NCBI GenBank assembly: GCA_052318935.1
Contig: JBQRKO010000016.1
Length of the DNA: 64,000 bases
Strand: one strand, 5' to 3'
Source of the DNA: Niallia sp052318935
Lineage (GTDB): Bacteria; Bacillota; Bacilli; Bacillales; Cytobacillaceae
Both the position numbers and the translations under genes were made by a program. This document shows positions 16,908 to 24,856 of this stretch, in pieces (position 1 is the stretch's first letter; every line of letters begins with the position of its first letter). Under the pieces are notes generated by a model. That model was not told the DNA's origin, did not search any database, and saw nothing but the letters and a program-made list of their open reading frames with translations.

Positions 16908-16931
16908 TAACTTATTATGTTAGATAAGTTA
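16908..16931 (+). promoter_or_regulatory. Inverted repeat upstream of the NCS2 permease
   Basis: 8-bp perfect arms TAACTTAT/ATAAGTTA with an 8-base spacer lie 27 bases before the GTG start. This is suggestive of an operator. No purine riboswitch (two conserved loop-loop hairpins) is recognisable in this leader. Confidence 0.35.
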
Positions 16932-16957
16932 ACATCACTAAAAAGGGGAGATTTCTA

Positions 16958-18274
16958 GTGAACAATCAACACGGGGGTATGAAAATTTTTTCTTTAGGCC
17001 TACAGCATGTCCTAGCCATGTATGCAGGAGCAATCTTAGTTCCATTATTAGTAGGTAGAGCATTAAACTTAACAGCAGAGCAGCTAGCTTATTTAGTTGC
17101 CATCGATTTATTAACATGTGGAATCGCAACACTGCTGCAAGCACGGAAAAATAAATATTTAGGAATTGGACTTCCAGTCGTTCTCGGCAGTTCGTTCGTT
17201 GCAGTTACACCGATGATGTCCATAGGAGCTAAATATGGGGTAACTACCATATATGGGGCAATCATTTTCACCGGTATCTTTATTGTCTTATTTGCACCAT
17301 TCTTTAGTAAAATCACCAAGCTTTTTCCTCCAGTCGTAATCGGGACTGTGGTTACGATGATCGGGTTGTCACTTATTCCAACAGGGATAAGGAATATGGC
17401 TGGCGGTGTTGCAAGCCCAAACTTCGGAGCGCTGGAAAACCTTGCACTTTCCTTTGGAGTATTGCTATTTATTTTACTTCTTAACCGTTTTGCAAAAGGT
17501 TATTTCCAATCCCTATCCGTTCTGATTGGAATTATCTTTGGTACAGTTGTCGCTGCTATTTTCGGAAAAGTGAATTTTGCCGCTGTTGCAGAAGCAAGCT
17601 GGTTTCATCTTCCAAAAGCATTTTATTTTGGGACTCCAACATTCGAGGTTGGGCCTATTATTACAATGTTAATAGTTGGAATTGTAATTATCATTGAATC
17701 AACAGGTGTATTCTTTGCCCTTAGCAAAATATGTGATACCCCTCTTAACGAAAAAGATTTAACAAGAGGATATCGTGCAGAAGGATTAGCGATTACACTT
17801 GGAGGAATTTTCAACGCATTCCCATACAATACATTTGCACAAAACGTTGGGCTCGTTCAGCTTTCTAAAGTTAAAACGCCAAATGTTGTCGTTGCTGCTG
17901 GAGGTATTTTAGTATTTTTAGGACTTATTCCAAAAGTAGCTGCTTTTGCAACCATTATTCCAACACCTGTATTAGGGGGAGCAACGGTTGTTATGTTCGG
18001 TATGGTTGTTGCTTCAGGAATTAAGATGTTAAGCACTGTTGACTTTAATAATCACGCTAACTTGCTTGTCATGGCTTGTTCCATTTCTATCGGATTAGGA
18101 GCTACTGCTGTTCCAGATTTATTTGCACAACTTCCACCAAGTATTCGCATTATCGTAAGTGATGGAATTATTACTGGAAGCTTAGTTGCCATCTTATTAA
18201 ATTTATTATTTAATGTAAAATCAAGTAAAAAAAGCGCTTCCCAATCAACAGAATCATTTGTAAAAACAAACTAA
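16958..18274 (+). CDS. NCS2 family purine (xanthine/urate) permease
   Basis: Proton-coupled uptake of xanthine, uric acid or uracil across the membrane. The 438 residues contain about 12-14 hydrophobic segments and NCS2 signatures GSSFVAVTPM, VIIIESTGVFFALS and YNTFAQNVGLVQLSKVKTPNVV. The start is GTG with AAAGGGGAG upstream. Location beside pucR and divergent from pucFG favours xanthine or urate (PucJ/PucK type) over uracil, but the substrate cannot be fixed from sequence alone. The C-terminal tail is Ser/Lys-rich and cytosolic. Confidence 0.88.
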   Translation: MNNQHGGMKIFSLGLQHVLAMYAGAILVPLLVGRALNLTAEQLAYLVAIDLLTCGIATLLQARKNKYLGIGLPVVLGSSFVAVTPMMSIGAKYGVTTIYGAIIFTGIFIVLFAPFFSKITKLFPPVVIGTVVTMIGLSLIPTGIRNMAGGVASPNFGALENLALSFGVLLFILLLNRFAKGYFQSLSVLIGIIFGTVVAAIFGKVNFAAVAEASWFHLPKAFYFGTPTFEVGPIITMLIVGIVIIIESTGVFFALSKICDTPLNEKDLTRGYRAEGLAITLGGIFNAFPYNTFAQNVGLVQLSKVKTPNVVVAAGGILVFLGLIPKVAAFATIIPTPVLGGATVVMFGMVVASGIKMLSTVDFNNHANLLVMACSISIGLGATAVPDLFAQLPPSIRIIVSDGIITGSLVAILLNLLFNVKSSKKSASQSTESFVKTN

Positions 18275-18280
18275 AATCAA

Positions 18281-18610
18281 AGCGGAAGCGCCTTGTTCAG
18301 CCCCGAAGAAAAATGTTCATTTGACGCCAAAAGTACTTTTTACTTTTGGCTGTTTTCTCAAAGTTTGTTGATTTTACATATTTGGAAAAGTGTTTCATAG
18401 CAGCCTGAATACACGTAGACTCCTGTGGGAATGCGAGAAAGACGAGACCCCACAGAGCGTATGCGACGAGGAGGCTCGCCGCTCGCTAAACGGACGAAGT
18501 GTATTCAGGCTGCGAGTTTAAAAGCAACAATCTATACGAAAACAGCCTTACTTTTAGAGGCAAAAGGTTATTTTTCACAAGGGGGAGGCGCACACGTCGA
18601 ACCTCAGTAA
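18281..18610. repeat. GCGCC-type intergenic repeat split by the miniature element
   Basis: The flanks of the 18348-18547 element (AAGCGGAAGCGCCTTGTTC at the left; CAAGGGGGAGGCGC at the right) look like halves of a further intergenic repeat of a kind I recall as frequent in Bacillus. Recognition is from memory and the boundaries are uncertain. Nothing else of note lies in 18275-18630. Confidence 0.3.
18348..18547 (+). repeat. 200-bp miniature element with exact 8-bp target duplication
   Basis: Inverted ends GGCTGTTTTC/GAAAACAGCC; flanking 8-mers are identical (TTACTTTT at 18340-18347 and 18548-18555). It shares the CAGCCTGAATACACGTAGAC palindromic core and the whole sub-terminal regions with 10493-10700, so it is the same family at high identity. 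The 61-codon frame inside it is an artefact. Confidence 0.85.
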
Positions 18611-18631
18611 ATCCACGCTTTAGAAGACAAA

Positions 18632-18664
18632 AAAACTAGCTGTTACATAAATTGCTAGTTTTTT
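18632..18664 (-). terminator. Terminator of rpiA
   Basis: AACTAGC/GCTAGTT stem flanked by A6 and T8, so it works in both directions. It overlaps the rpiA stop codon region. Confidence 0.75.
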
Positions 18665-19353
18665 TTATCTGTAAAATCTTTCATTTTGGTCTTAATGACA
18701 ATATTTTTATGATGATCTAATGTAACAACATGATGAATTCGATTAACAAACAAACCATTTTCCACGACGCCTGGAATATTATTTATTGCTAACTCCAATT
18801 CTTTTGGGTTCTGAATACTGGAAAAACAACAATCAATCAAATAATTTCCATTATCTGTTACGTACTGACCTTTCTCTTTTTGACGGAATGATGTTGTACA
18901 TCCTAAATGTCGGAGTTGCTTCTCCGTTAATGTTGCTCCAAACGGAACTACTTCTACTGGTAAAGGAAAGCTTCCGAGTGTAGAAACAAGCTTACTTGAA
19001 TCTGCAATAACGATAAATTTTTCCGCCGCATTAGCAATCACTTTTTCTCTTAACAGTGCCCCTCCTCCACCTTTAATAGCATTAAATTGGCTGTCAATTT
19101 CATCAGCACCATCAATTGCTACGTCCAATTTTTCAACCTCGTCTATTTTTAAAAGTGGAATCCCCAATTTGTTCGCCAAATTTTCCGTTTGAACAGATGT
19201 TGCTACCCCATTAATACGAAAACCATTTTTTACCAGTTCTGCTAATTTTACAATTGTATAGTATACAGTCGTACCAGTTCCTAATCCAACCGTCATGCCA
19301 TCTTTTACATATTCACTTGCAGCTTTTTCGCCAACCGCCGCTTTTTCGTTCAA
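18655..19353 (-). CDS. rpiA: Ribose-5-phosphate isomerase A
   Basis: Interconverts ribose 5-phosphate and ribulose 5-phosphate in the pentose phosphate pathway. Family motifs are VGLGTGTTVYYTI (phosphate loop), DGADEID (catalytic Asp), KGGGGALLREK (catalytic Glu/Lys) and VENGLFVNR near the end. About 232 aa. A GTG at 19362 abuts the G-rich ribosome site, so I prefer the TTG at 19353; the true start is not certain. It stands alone. A second pentose-phosphate enzyme, transketolase, lies at 37.8 kb. Confidence 0.93.
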   Translation of the reverse strand: MNEKAAVGEKAASEYVKDGMTVGLGTGTTVYYTIVKLAELVKNGFRINGVATSVQTENLANKLGIPLLKIDEVEKLDVAIDGADEIDSQFNAIKGGGGALLREKVIANAAEKFIVIADSSKLVSTLGSFPLPVEVVPFGATLTEKQLRHLGCTTSFRQKEKGQYVTDNGNYLIDCCFSSIQNPKELELAINNIPGVVENGLFVNRIHHVVTLDHHKNIVIKTKMKDFTDKKN

Positions 19354-19393
19354 AAACCCCACCCCCGCAAAAAAACTATATTTTTTATGTTTA

Positions 19394-19569
19394 GGCTCTG
19401 TTAAATTTAGTTGTTAATTTTCAAAAGGTCAGGGAATCCACTCCCTTTCCGCTGACGAGCCTGGCAAGCCTCCTCGCTCGTACCTCACTGCGGGGTCTTG
19501 TCAGCCCGTTTTTCTGCATGAGTCTCGCAGATTCCCTTCCTATAAACAACATGATCGTTTAACAAAGCC
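19394..19569. repeat. 176-bp miniature element with exact 8-bp target duplication
   Basis: The left end is GGCTCTGTTAAA and the right end TTTAACAAAGCC (one mismatch as inverted repeats). Flanking 8-mers are identical (TATGTTTA at 19386-19393 and 19570-19577). Inside is a diverged form of the long palindrome, with GGGAATC at one side, GATTCCC at the other and a CTCCTCGCTCG centre. It fills the rpiA-DUF421 gap. Confidence 0.8.
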
Positions 19570-19596
19570 TATGTTTATAATTAATCTTTATCTATT

Positions 19597-20454
19597 CTAA
19601 TTTTCTAAATATACTGTAACACGCTTTTGCACTTCCAACATTTTATTTGCATTTTTTTTATACATTTCTTTTGCTTCTTTATTCTCTGTCTGTAATGCGT
19701 ACATTTCTAAATCTGCCTGTATTTTTTTTATGGTTGCGAGTAAGAGCGGACGTTCTTGCGGTTTTGCCAATTGGATTTTATCATCAAATATATCAACGGT
19801 TAGTTCTCCATAGGAATTCACTTCTCCTAAAAATACATTTTCGAGTGTTACTCCCAATTTACTTAATTCTATTTGCAGCCAATCCATTGTTTTGCCTGCT
19901 TTTTTTAATGAATCAAACAATACTTTTCCATCCATAATAATGGTTTGCGGGACTTTCTCTTTTGGCATTGTCATGTTTAAATCTTTTGGTGTCAACGGAC
20001 GGTTTTCTTTTTTCAATTGAACGCTTAACATGCCTTTTGGCTCTAGCACTGCATATTCTACTTGTGATAAACTGAATACATTTTTTTGTCTTAACAGGCT
20101 GGAAAAATCATCGATTGTATAATTTTCTTTTTTTAAATTGTCTTCAAGCAATTTTCCATCTTCGATAAGTACTGTCCCTGTTCCATCAATTACATTTCTT
20201 AATGTTTTGCTTTTTAAAGATATAAAATCTGCTAAATAAGAAACAATTCCAAACACAAATATTGCTAATATACCATGGGAAATTTTTGTTTCACTTAAAA
20301 CAACTTCTCCGACAATATCTCCAAGTGTTATACTTGCTATGTATTCAAATAAGGACAATTGTGATATATGCTTTTTTCCTAAAAGCTTGGCGGTTATAAA
20401 AAGAATGATGACAAATAAAAATGCACGCATGGCTACTTCTAAACCGTTTATCAT
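19597..20454 (-). CDS. DUF421 (YetF/YkjA-like) membrane protein
   Basis: 285 residues with three N-terminal transmembrane helices followed by the cytosolic DUF421 domain (about 85-210; GTGTVLIEDGKLLEDNLKKEN and IIMDGKVLFDSLKKAG repeats) and a basic C-terminal helix. The function of this family is not firmly known; members occur in mobile spoVA2mob operons that affect spore heat resistance. The two DUF1657 genes immediately upstream support such a connection. It ends the three-gene unit. Confidence 0.85.
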   Translation of the reverse strand: MINGLEVAMRAFLFVIILFITAKLLGKKHISQLSLFEYIASITLGDIVGEVVLSETKISHGILAIFVFGIVSYLADFISLKSKTLRNVIDGTGTVLIEDGKLLEDNLKKENYTIDDFSSLLRQKNVFSLSQVEYAVLEPKGMLSVQLKKENRPLTPKDLNMTMPKEKVPQTIIMDGKVLFDSLKKAGKTMDWLQIELSKLGVTLENVFLGEVNSYGELTVDIFDDKIQLAKPQERPLLLATIKKIQADLEMYALQTENKEAKEMYKKNANKMLEVQKRVTVYLEN

Positions 20455-20473
20455 CTCTCATCCACTCCTTTTA

Positions 20474-20680
20474 TTAAGATGAACTATATTCGTTTTCTTC
20501 TCTTTCTATCTCATATACCCTTAATTGAATTTCATTTTTTATTTCACCAACTAACACCATTGCTTCATGAAAATGAATTTGTGCTTCTTCTTCCCTTGAA
20601 TGCAAAGCAAAAGTCGATAATTGAGATTCAATCCCTTTTAAACTTGCTAATGTTTGTTTAACATTGGATGCTACCGTCAT
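20474..20680 (-). CDS. DUF1657 small protein
   Basis: 68 residues in the family layout: MTVASNVKQTLASLKGIESQLSTFAL, a two-helix bundle, acidic C-terminus. It is about 40% identical to the gene at 20743-20949, from which it probably arose by duplication. Function unknown. It lies 19 bases upstream of the DUF421 gene, with an AGGAG-type site (AAGGAGAT) before the ATG. Confidence 0.85.
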   Translation of the reverse strand: MTVASNVKQTLASLKGIESQLSTFALHSREEEAQIHFHEAMVLVGEIKNEIQLRVYEIEREENEYSSS

Positions 20681-20742
20681 AAGTTATCTCCTTTTCGGAT
20701 GGGTATGATTGGCAATCAAAGCCAACCATACCGAAATAAGCA

Positions 20743-20949
20743 TTATTGTTGTGAGTATTGAGGTTCTTCTTGTTCAATCTCTTGTACTCGTGGATTTAAA
20801 GTATCAATGATTTGTTGTGTTTGTTTTGCTGCATCTTGATAAAGCTGTTTTGCAGATTCATTATCTGTAGCTAAAGCAAATGTTTCAAAGCTAGCTTGTG
20901 CACTTTTTAACCCTGCAACTGTTTGTTTTACATCACTAATTACTGTCAT
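20743..20949 (-). CDS. DUF1657 small protein, first gene of the DUF421 unit
   Basis: 68 residues, MTVISDVKQTVAGLKSAQASFETFALATDNE..., predicted as two amphipathic helices. GGAGGAGA precedes the ATG. A sigma-G-like promoter is visible 36-66 bases upstream, consistent with forespore expression as for spoVA2mob genes. Unlike those operons, no spoVAC/AD/AEb genes are present. Confidence 0.85.
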   Translation of the reverse strand: MTVISDVKQTVAGLKSAQASFETFALATDNESAKQLYQDAAKQTQQIIDTLNPRVQEIEQEEPQYSQQ

Positions 20950-20985
20950 TTATTTCTCCTCCTGTACTGATTTTTGTTACCTTTT

Positions 20986-21015
20986 TATCATCTCTTTTTA
21001 CGTTTTACTTATTCA
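20986..21015 (-). promoter_or_regulatory. Candidate sigma-G promoter of the DUF1657-DUF421 genes
   Basis: On the minus strand TGAATA (complement of 21010-21015) matches the sigma-G -35 and is followed after 17 bases by GATGATA (20986-20992), a partial match to CATWYTA. Weak at the -10, so tentative. Confidence 0.4.
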
Positions 21016-21151
21016 ATTTTTTTTTAGGAACTTCTTCTAATTTGACAAAAATAAACCAGTTCCTTAGAAAAATGGTATATAATACATGTGAGACAAGATG
21101 TAGGCTAAATTTAAAAAAACTATTTTATTCATGACTCTAGGAGGAATTACG

Positions 21152-21820
21152 ATGACAGGGTTGGTTGCTGTAATTATGATCTTTTCTATCCCTATTATTG
21201 CTATTACAACTGCACATTTACGAAAACAAACGAAATTAAAACATAGTATGTTAAAAGATGAAATAGAACTGGAAAAAATAAAGCATACGAATTTCTTGCT
21301 AGAAACAGAAAGAATGAAACTAGAATTAGAAAAAATGGATAAAGAAAGTTCTATCATTTTAGGCGAGAGGACTCCCACCTCAAGGAATGTGCAGGACGTA
21401 GTCCAATGAGTAGGTGGAAGGTGAATCGCCTTCGGACACGGTCTGCCAACAAAAGATACCGTAAGACAGATTGTTGGCAGATTAAGTATCCGACATGGTA
21501 CAATATTCCTAGAATCGTTCCTTGAAAACTGAACATAGCAGGTTGTGGCAGGAATCGTTGCTTTGCCACGTAAAATGTTCAAGCCAAACGTCAGCCGAGG
21601 CACACATTCGTGTGAAAACCAATAAACTGAAAAGAAGTCCCAAAGGCATCAAAATAAGACCAATGGGATAGAGGGGTTGGGTGTTTTTAGCACACCAATG
21701 TGTCAACTCCACTAACGTTAAGCGTTCAGACATGTTCGATACGTTAGAAACCCCCACTTCAAATTTTTGTTAGAAAATTAAGTGGCGGGAGTATTCATAG
21801 AGAACAAAAGCATTTTATAA
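21152..21820 (+). pseudogene. Small coiled-coil membrane protein gene interrupted by a 438-bp insertion
   Basis: From the ATG at 21152 (TAGGAGG 8 bases upstream) the frame encodes one transmembrane helix and a long charged helix ending ...MDKESSIIL at 21361. It then runs into unrelated structured sequence and stops at 21409. If 21362-21799 is removed, the frame continues as ENKSIL and stops at 21820, giving a 76-residue protein; a cut at 21361-21800 also leaves an open frame. A terminator follows at 21871. So this is a gene split by a precise insertion, silent unless the insert is excised from DNA or spliced from RNA. The protein family is not recognised. Confidence 0.6.
21362..21799 (+). mobile_element. 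Highly structured non-coding insertion, IS200/IS605-like right end
   Basis: About 438 bp without a convincing ORF. Complementary arms in order: GGACT/AGTCC (21369-21373, 21400-21404) interleaved with CCACCT/AGGTGG (21375-21380, 21412-21417); ACGGT/ACCGT (21438-21442, 21458-21462) interleaved with CTGCCAAC/GTTGGCAG (21443-21450, 21473-21480); GAACAT/ATGTTC enclosing GTGGCA/TGCCAC (21531-21580); CACAC/GTGTG (21601-21614); TCCCA/TGGGA; CTAACG/CGTTAG (21712-21747); and a final CCCCCACTT/AAGTGGCGGG hairpin (21751-21789). The first two pairs form H-type pseudoknots. The last hairpin resembles IS200/IS605 right ends as I remember them. No target duplication, as in that superfamily. No tnpA, tnpB or iscB is present. 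Confidence 0.55.
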
Positions 21821-21870
21821 CGACTAACATTTGAAGAAGTGAAACTGCTTATTAGTGGAAAATCCGAAAA

Positions 21871-21916
21871 AAAGATGAATGATTAAAAGGCTTTTTCCTT
21901 TTTCATTCATCTTTTT
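21871..21916. terminator. Bidirectional terminator between the split gene and the ZIP gene
   Basis: AAAGATGAATGA pairs with TCATTCATCTTT and ends in TTTTT on the plus strand and AAAAAA/T-rich on the other. It serves the small plus-strand gene and the convergent ZIP gene. Confidence 0.8.
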
Positions 21917-21919
21917 ACA

Positions 21920-22732
21920 CTATATAAATAATAATAAACTAACCGCCATCACAGCCATGCCGGCAATTAAGCCATAAATAGATAAATGACCTTCATCGTA
22001 TTTTTTTGCGGCAGGCAATAATTCATCTAATGAAATAAACACCATGATTCCAGCAACTGCTGCAAATATTAACCCAAACATCACATCATTTAAAAATGGC
22101 ATTAATATGAGAAAAGCAACAATCGCGCCAATTGGTTCTGCAAGCCCGGATAAAAAGGATAATTTGAATGCTTTTTTCCGATCACCTGTTGCAAAAAAAA
22201 TGGGTACTGCTACTGCAATGCCTTCAGGAATATTGTGAATAGCAATGGCAACTGCTATTGCTATTCCGAGCCCTGGATCTTCGAGTGCAGCTGTAAATGT
22301 CGCAATTCCTTCGGGAAAATTATGTATCGCTATTGCTAATGCTGTAAACATCCCCATTTTCAGAAGGGAATGATCTTGTTTTTCAACTACACTTAACGTA
22401 TTAATATCCTCTATTTTTTTGGGTTCATGCGGATTGGTTTGCTCTGGTACAAATTTATCAATCAATGCAATAAGCAACATACCGGCAAAAAATCCACCAA
22501 CCGTTAACCAGTTCCCTAACTGATTTCCTAAAGAATCAACCAATGCCACCTTGGCTTTAACAAAAATTTCAATCATGGAAACATAAATCATCACCCCTGC
22601 AGAAAATCCAAGCGTCCATGATAAAAATTTAGTATTAGTTGTAGAGGTAAAAAAGGAAAGCATGCTGCCAATGCCTGTTGCAAGACCAGCAAATAAGGTT
22701 AACCCAAAAGCAAATAATAAATTTTCTGGCAT
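21920..22732 (-). CDS. ZIP-family metal transporter (ZupT-like)
   Basis: Imports divalent metal (zinc, possibly iron or manganese). The 270 residues include eight hydrophobic segments and the paired ZIP signatures HNFPEGIATF and HNIPEGIAVA in helices 4 and 5, whose His and Glu residues bind metal. A charged cytosolic loop lies between helices 3 and 4. AAGGGGAC precedes the ATG. It stands alone and is divergent from a MerR gene. The metal is assigned by family only. The window also holds a Zn/Cd efflux ATPase (47.4 kb). Confidence 0.9.
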   Translation of the reverse strand: MPENLLFAFGLTLFAGLATGIGSMLSFFTSTTNTKFLSWTLGFSAGVMIYVSMIEIFVKAKVALVDSLGNQLGNWLTVGGFFAGMLLIALIDKFVPEQTNPHEPKKIEDINTLSVVEKQDHSLLKMGMFTALAIAIHNFPEGIATFTAALEDPGLGIAIAVAIAIHNIPEGIAVAVPIFFATGDRKKAFKLSFLSGLAEPIGAIVAFLILMPFLNDVMFGLIFAAVAGIMVFISLDELLPAAKKYDEGHLSIYGLIAGMAVMAVSLLLFI

Positions 22733-22875
22733 CTTTCGTCCCCTTAATATGTACTTTTAATTATATTTTAACTGTATGCTAGTTTTTTTCAATTCCATTT
22801 GAATACGAAAGTGCAGTGGCGACGAAATCACATTAGTTTTAACCAACCAAATGTACAAGAATTTAATAAAAATAT

Positions 22876-22907
22876 GAAAGGCTCACCTTTTGGGAGAGGA
22901 GCCTTTC
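22876..22907. repeat. Terminator-like hairpin between divergent genes
   Basis: GAAAGGCTC/GAGCCTTTC stem with a 14-base loop, followed by T-rich sequence only weakly. It lies in the 262-bp divergent region between the ZIP and MerR genes, where a plain terminator is unexpected, so a leader attenuator is possible. Confidence 0.4.
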
Positions 22908-22994
22908 ACTTTAAAAATAAGTGATAGTATGATAAATATTATAGGAAAGAAGATTCATACGCTAGTATAATGCAGAAACTCTGGGGGTATAATC

Positions 22995-23363
22995 ATGGGC
23001 TTTACAATTGGTCAAGTTGCAGATCAAATAGGATTATCTATACACACACTGCGTTACTATGAAAAAGAAGGCATTATTCCCGATGTTAGCCGCAATGAGA
23101 GCGGCATTCGCTTGTATGAAACAAAAGATATTCAGTATCTTCAATTTATCTGCTGCCTTCGGGCAACAGGTATGAGCGTGTCTGATTTAAAAGAATTTGT
23201 ACGTCTCGAACAGCAAGGAGACGACACTATTGATCATCGTATCATTATGCTGCAAAAACAAAAAGACAACCTAGCCTCACAAATAAAGCAGCTCATAACA
23301 CATCAAGAAAAAATTGATGATAAAATTAATTGGTATCGAAATAGGGTGTTGGAGGGGGACTAA
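22995..23363 (+). CDS. MerR-family regulator (AdhR/YfmP-like)
   Basis: 122 residues. The winged helix-turn-helix starts FTIGQVADQIGLSIHTLRYYEKEGI and is followed by the second helix pair (DIQYLQFICCLRATGMSV) and a long dimerisation helix. There is no cysteine-rich metal-binding loop, so a metal sensor is unlikely; the closest type is the aldehyde-stress sensor group in which a conserved cysteine lies near residue 50 (here CC of FICCL). It is divergent from the ZIP gene and 400 bases from the EamA gene. Target unknown. Confidence 0.82.
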   Translation: MGFTIGQVADQIGLSIHTLRYYEKEGIIPDVSRNESGIRLYETKDIQYLQFICCLRATGMSVSDLKEFVRLEQQGDDTIDHRIIMLQKQKDNLASQIKQLITHQEKIDDKINWYRNRVLEGD

Positions 23364-23573
23364 ACTCACTTTATACCAGCAAACTTTTTCTTGTAATTCT
23401 CCCTCTAATATTACCCCTTTACGAAATTTAGCAGCACACACTTCCAAAACACGAGTACTCATCGTAGTAGAGCGTTTCCAATGAAATAAACGTTCGAAAA
23501 AAGAAAAAAGAAAAAAAAAGACAAGATAAGGCAAGTTGGTCTGCCTCGGTCTTTTCTCTTCATTATATATAAA

Positions 23574-23771
23574 CGCTCTTTTCGTATAGATTGTTGTTAT
23601 TTACCCCGCAGACTGAATACACTTCGCTTTCCGCGGGAGAGTGCCGAGCCTCCTCGTCGCTATGCTCCTGTGGGGTCTCGTCTTTTTCGCTTTTCCCACA
23701 GGAGTCTACGTGTATTCAGGCTGCTCAGTGCTTTAGCAATGTTTATTATTTTATCCAAAAACAACAAACTT
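23574..23771 (-). repeat. Miniature hairpin element, truncated at its right end
   Basis: Same family and orientation as 5063-5271: left end CGCTCTTTTCGTATAG, core palindrome from CTGAATACAC to GTGTATTCAGGCTG. The right end stops at AACAACAAACTTT and lacks the terminal GAAAACAGCC. The stop codon of the EamA gene begins directly after, so the truncation may come from that junction. Confidence 0.7.
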
Positions 23772-24713
23772 TTACATTCCCTTATCCATTTTAGAAGCAA
23801 GTTTAAGTGGATTCCTCTTCATCTTACGAATAAACTCTTCTAAAGCCCCGGAGCCAAGTAAAATACCTACAATAATAAATACAAATCCTGTATCTTGTGA
23901 CAGCACAATCGTCTCTCCTAAAAACAAAACAGCACCAACTAAAGCAAAGAATGGATTTAAGTTGATAAAAATGGCAGCTTCTGTTACGCCGATTTTTCCA
24001 ACTGCATAATTGTAAGCCATATGACCAAGTGCAGTTGCAATAATAGCAGAGCTAAAGAAAATAAGCCATACACTAAAAGAACCTTTAGCCATGCTTGCTA
24101 ATCCATTCGGTTCCGTAAATAAACTAATCATAAAAAGACAAATGGAACCGATTATTAACATAAATCCTGTCATTAACCGAGGGTCTAGCGTATTAGATAC
24201 TTTTTTTATCATAATAAAGCTGATTGCCTGTGATAAGATGCTAATAAACATATATAGATCGCCAAATGACACACCATTCCATCCATTTGCCCCTTTTAGC
24301 ACGATAAAATACACACCTAATAAACCGAAGAAAACGCCTACCATTTTAGAAACCGTCACCGCACTACGTAAAAAAATGATTGCTAAAATGGTGGACAATA
24401 ACGGCCCCATCCCTAAAATAAGACCTCCATTTGTAGCAGAAGTATTTTTTAAACCGATAGATAAAAAATAATGATGGCCAACGACATTAAATAACGCTCC
24501 TAAACAAACATATACCCACTCTTTTTTTGTTAACATGCGTACTTTTTTCAAACTAAAAAGAATAATAAAGACACAAATGCCTGCAGTAAAGATGCGGAAA
24601 GCAGTCATAGTAGTCGGCAGAAAGTTAGCTACCAATACTTTTGTAGCAATAACATTCATCCCCCATGTGACCATTACACATAATAATATGAAATAAATAG
24701 TACTTTTTTTCAA
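23772..24713 (-). CDS. EamA-family (DMT) transporter
   Basis: 313 residues with ten predicted membrane helices arranged as two EamA repeats (about 8-140 and 150-285), typical of drug/metabolite exporters such as RhaT/YdcZ-type permeases. TTG start with AGGGATAGG upstream. The C-terminal basic tail (RKMKRNPLKLASKMDKGM) ends exactly at a hairpin repeat, so the original C-terminus may have been changed by that insertion. Substrate unknown. Confidence 0.85.
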   Translation of the reverse strand: MKKSTIYFILLCVMVTWGMNVIATKVLVANFLPTTMTAFRIFTAGICVFIILFSLKKVRMLTKKEWVYVCLGALFNVVGHHYFLSIGLKNTSATNGGLILGMGPLLSTILAIIFLRSAVTVSKMVGVFFGLLGVYFIVLKGANGWNGVSFGDLYMFISILSQAISFIMIKKVSNTLDPRLMTGFMLIIGSICLFMISLFTEPNGLASMAKGSFSVWLIFFSSAIIATALGHMAYNYAVGKIGVTEAAIFINLNPFFALVGAVLFLGETIVLSQDTGFVFIIVGILLGSGALEEFIRKMKRNPLKLASKMDKGM

Positions 24714-24780
24714 TTCCTATCCCTCTTTTCCACCACTAATCATCGCACAAAAAAAGGGGGAAGAACATACTAAAATATAT

Positions 24781-24823
24781 AAAAGCCAGTATAAAAAGCG
24801 GCAATGCTTTATACTGGCTTTTG
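24781..24823. terminator. Bidirectional terminator after glutamate dehydrogenase
   Basis: AAAAGCCAGTATAAA pairs with TTTATACTGGCTTTT. A/T-rich on both sides, it ends the minus-strand gdh transcript. Confidence 0.8.
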
Positions 24824-24856
24824 TGAATCACAATATATTTAATATAATCAAACTAT

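Noticed and set aside
16803..16957. Purine riboswitch before the NCS2 permease
   Set aside because: The conserved three-way junction and loop sequences are not present; only a short inverted repeat was found.
21064..21757. Minus-strand ORFs through the structured insertion
   Set aside because: No ribosome sites or recognisable domains; they overlap each other and the stems, and no tnpA, tnpB or iscB motif appears in any frame.
21362..21799. RNase P RNA, tmRNA, 6S RNA or group II intron
   Set aside because: Conserved landmarks of these RNAs (RNase P core boxes, tmRNA tag and tRNA-like end, group II domain V) were not found. A group I intron is not excluded but its P7 region was not identified with confidence.
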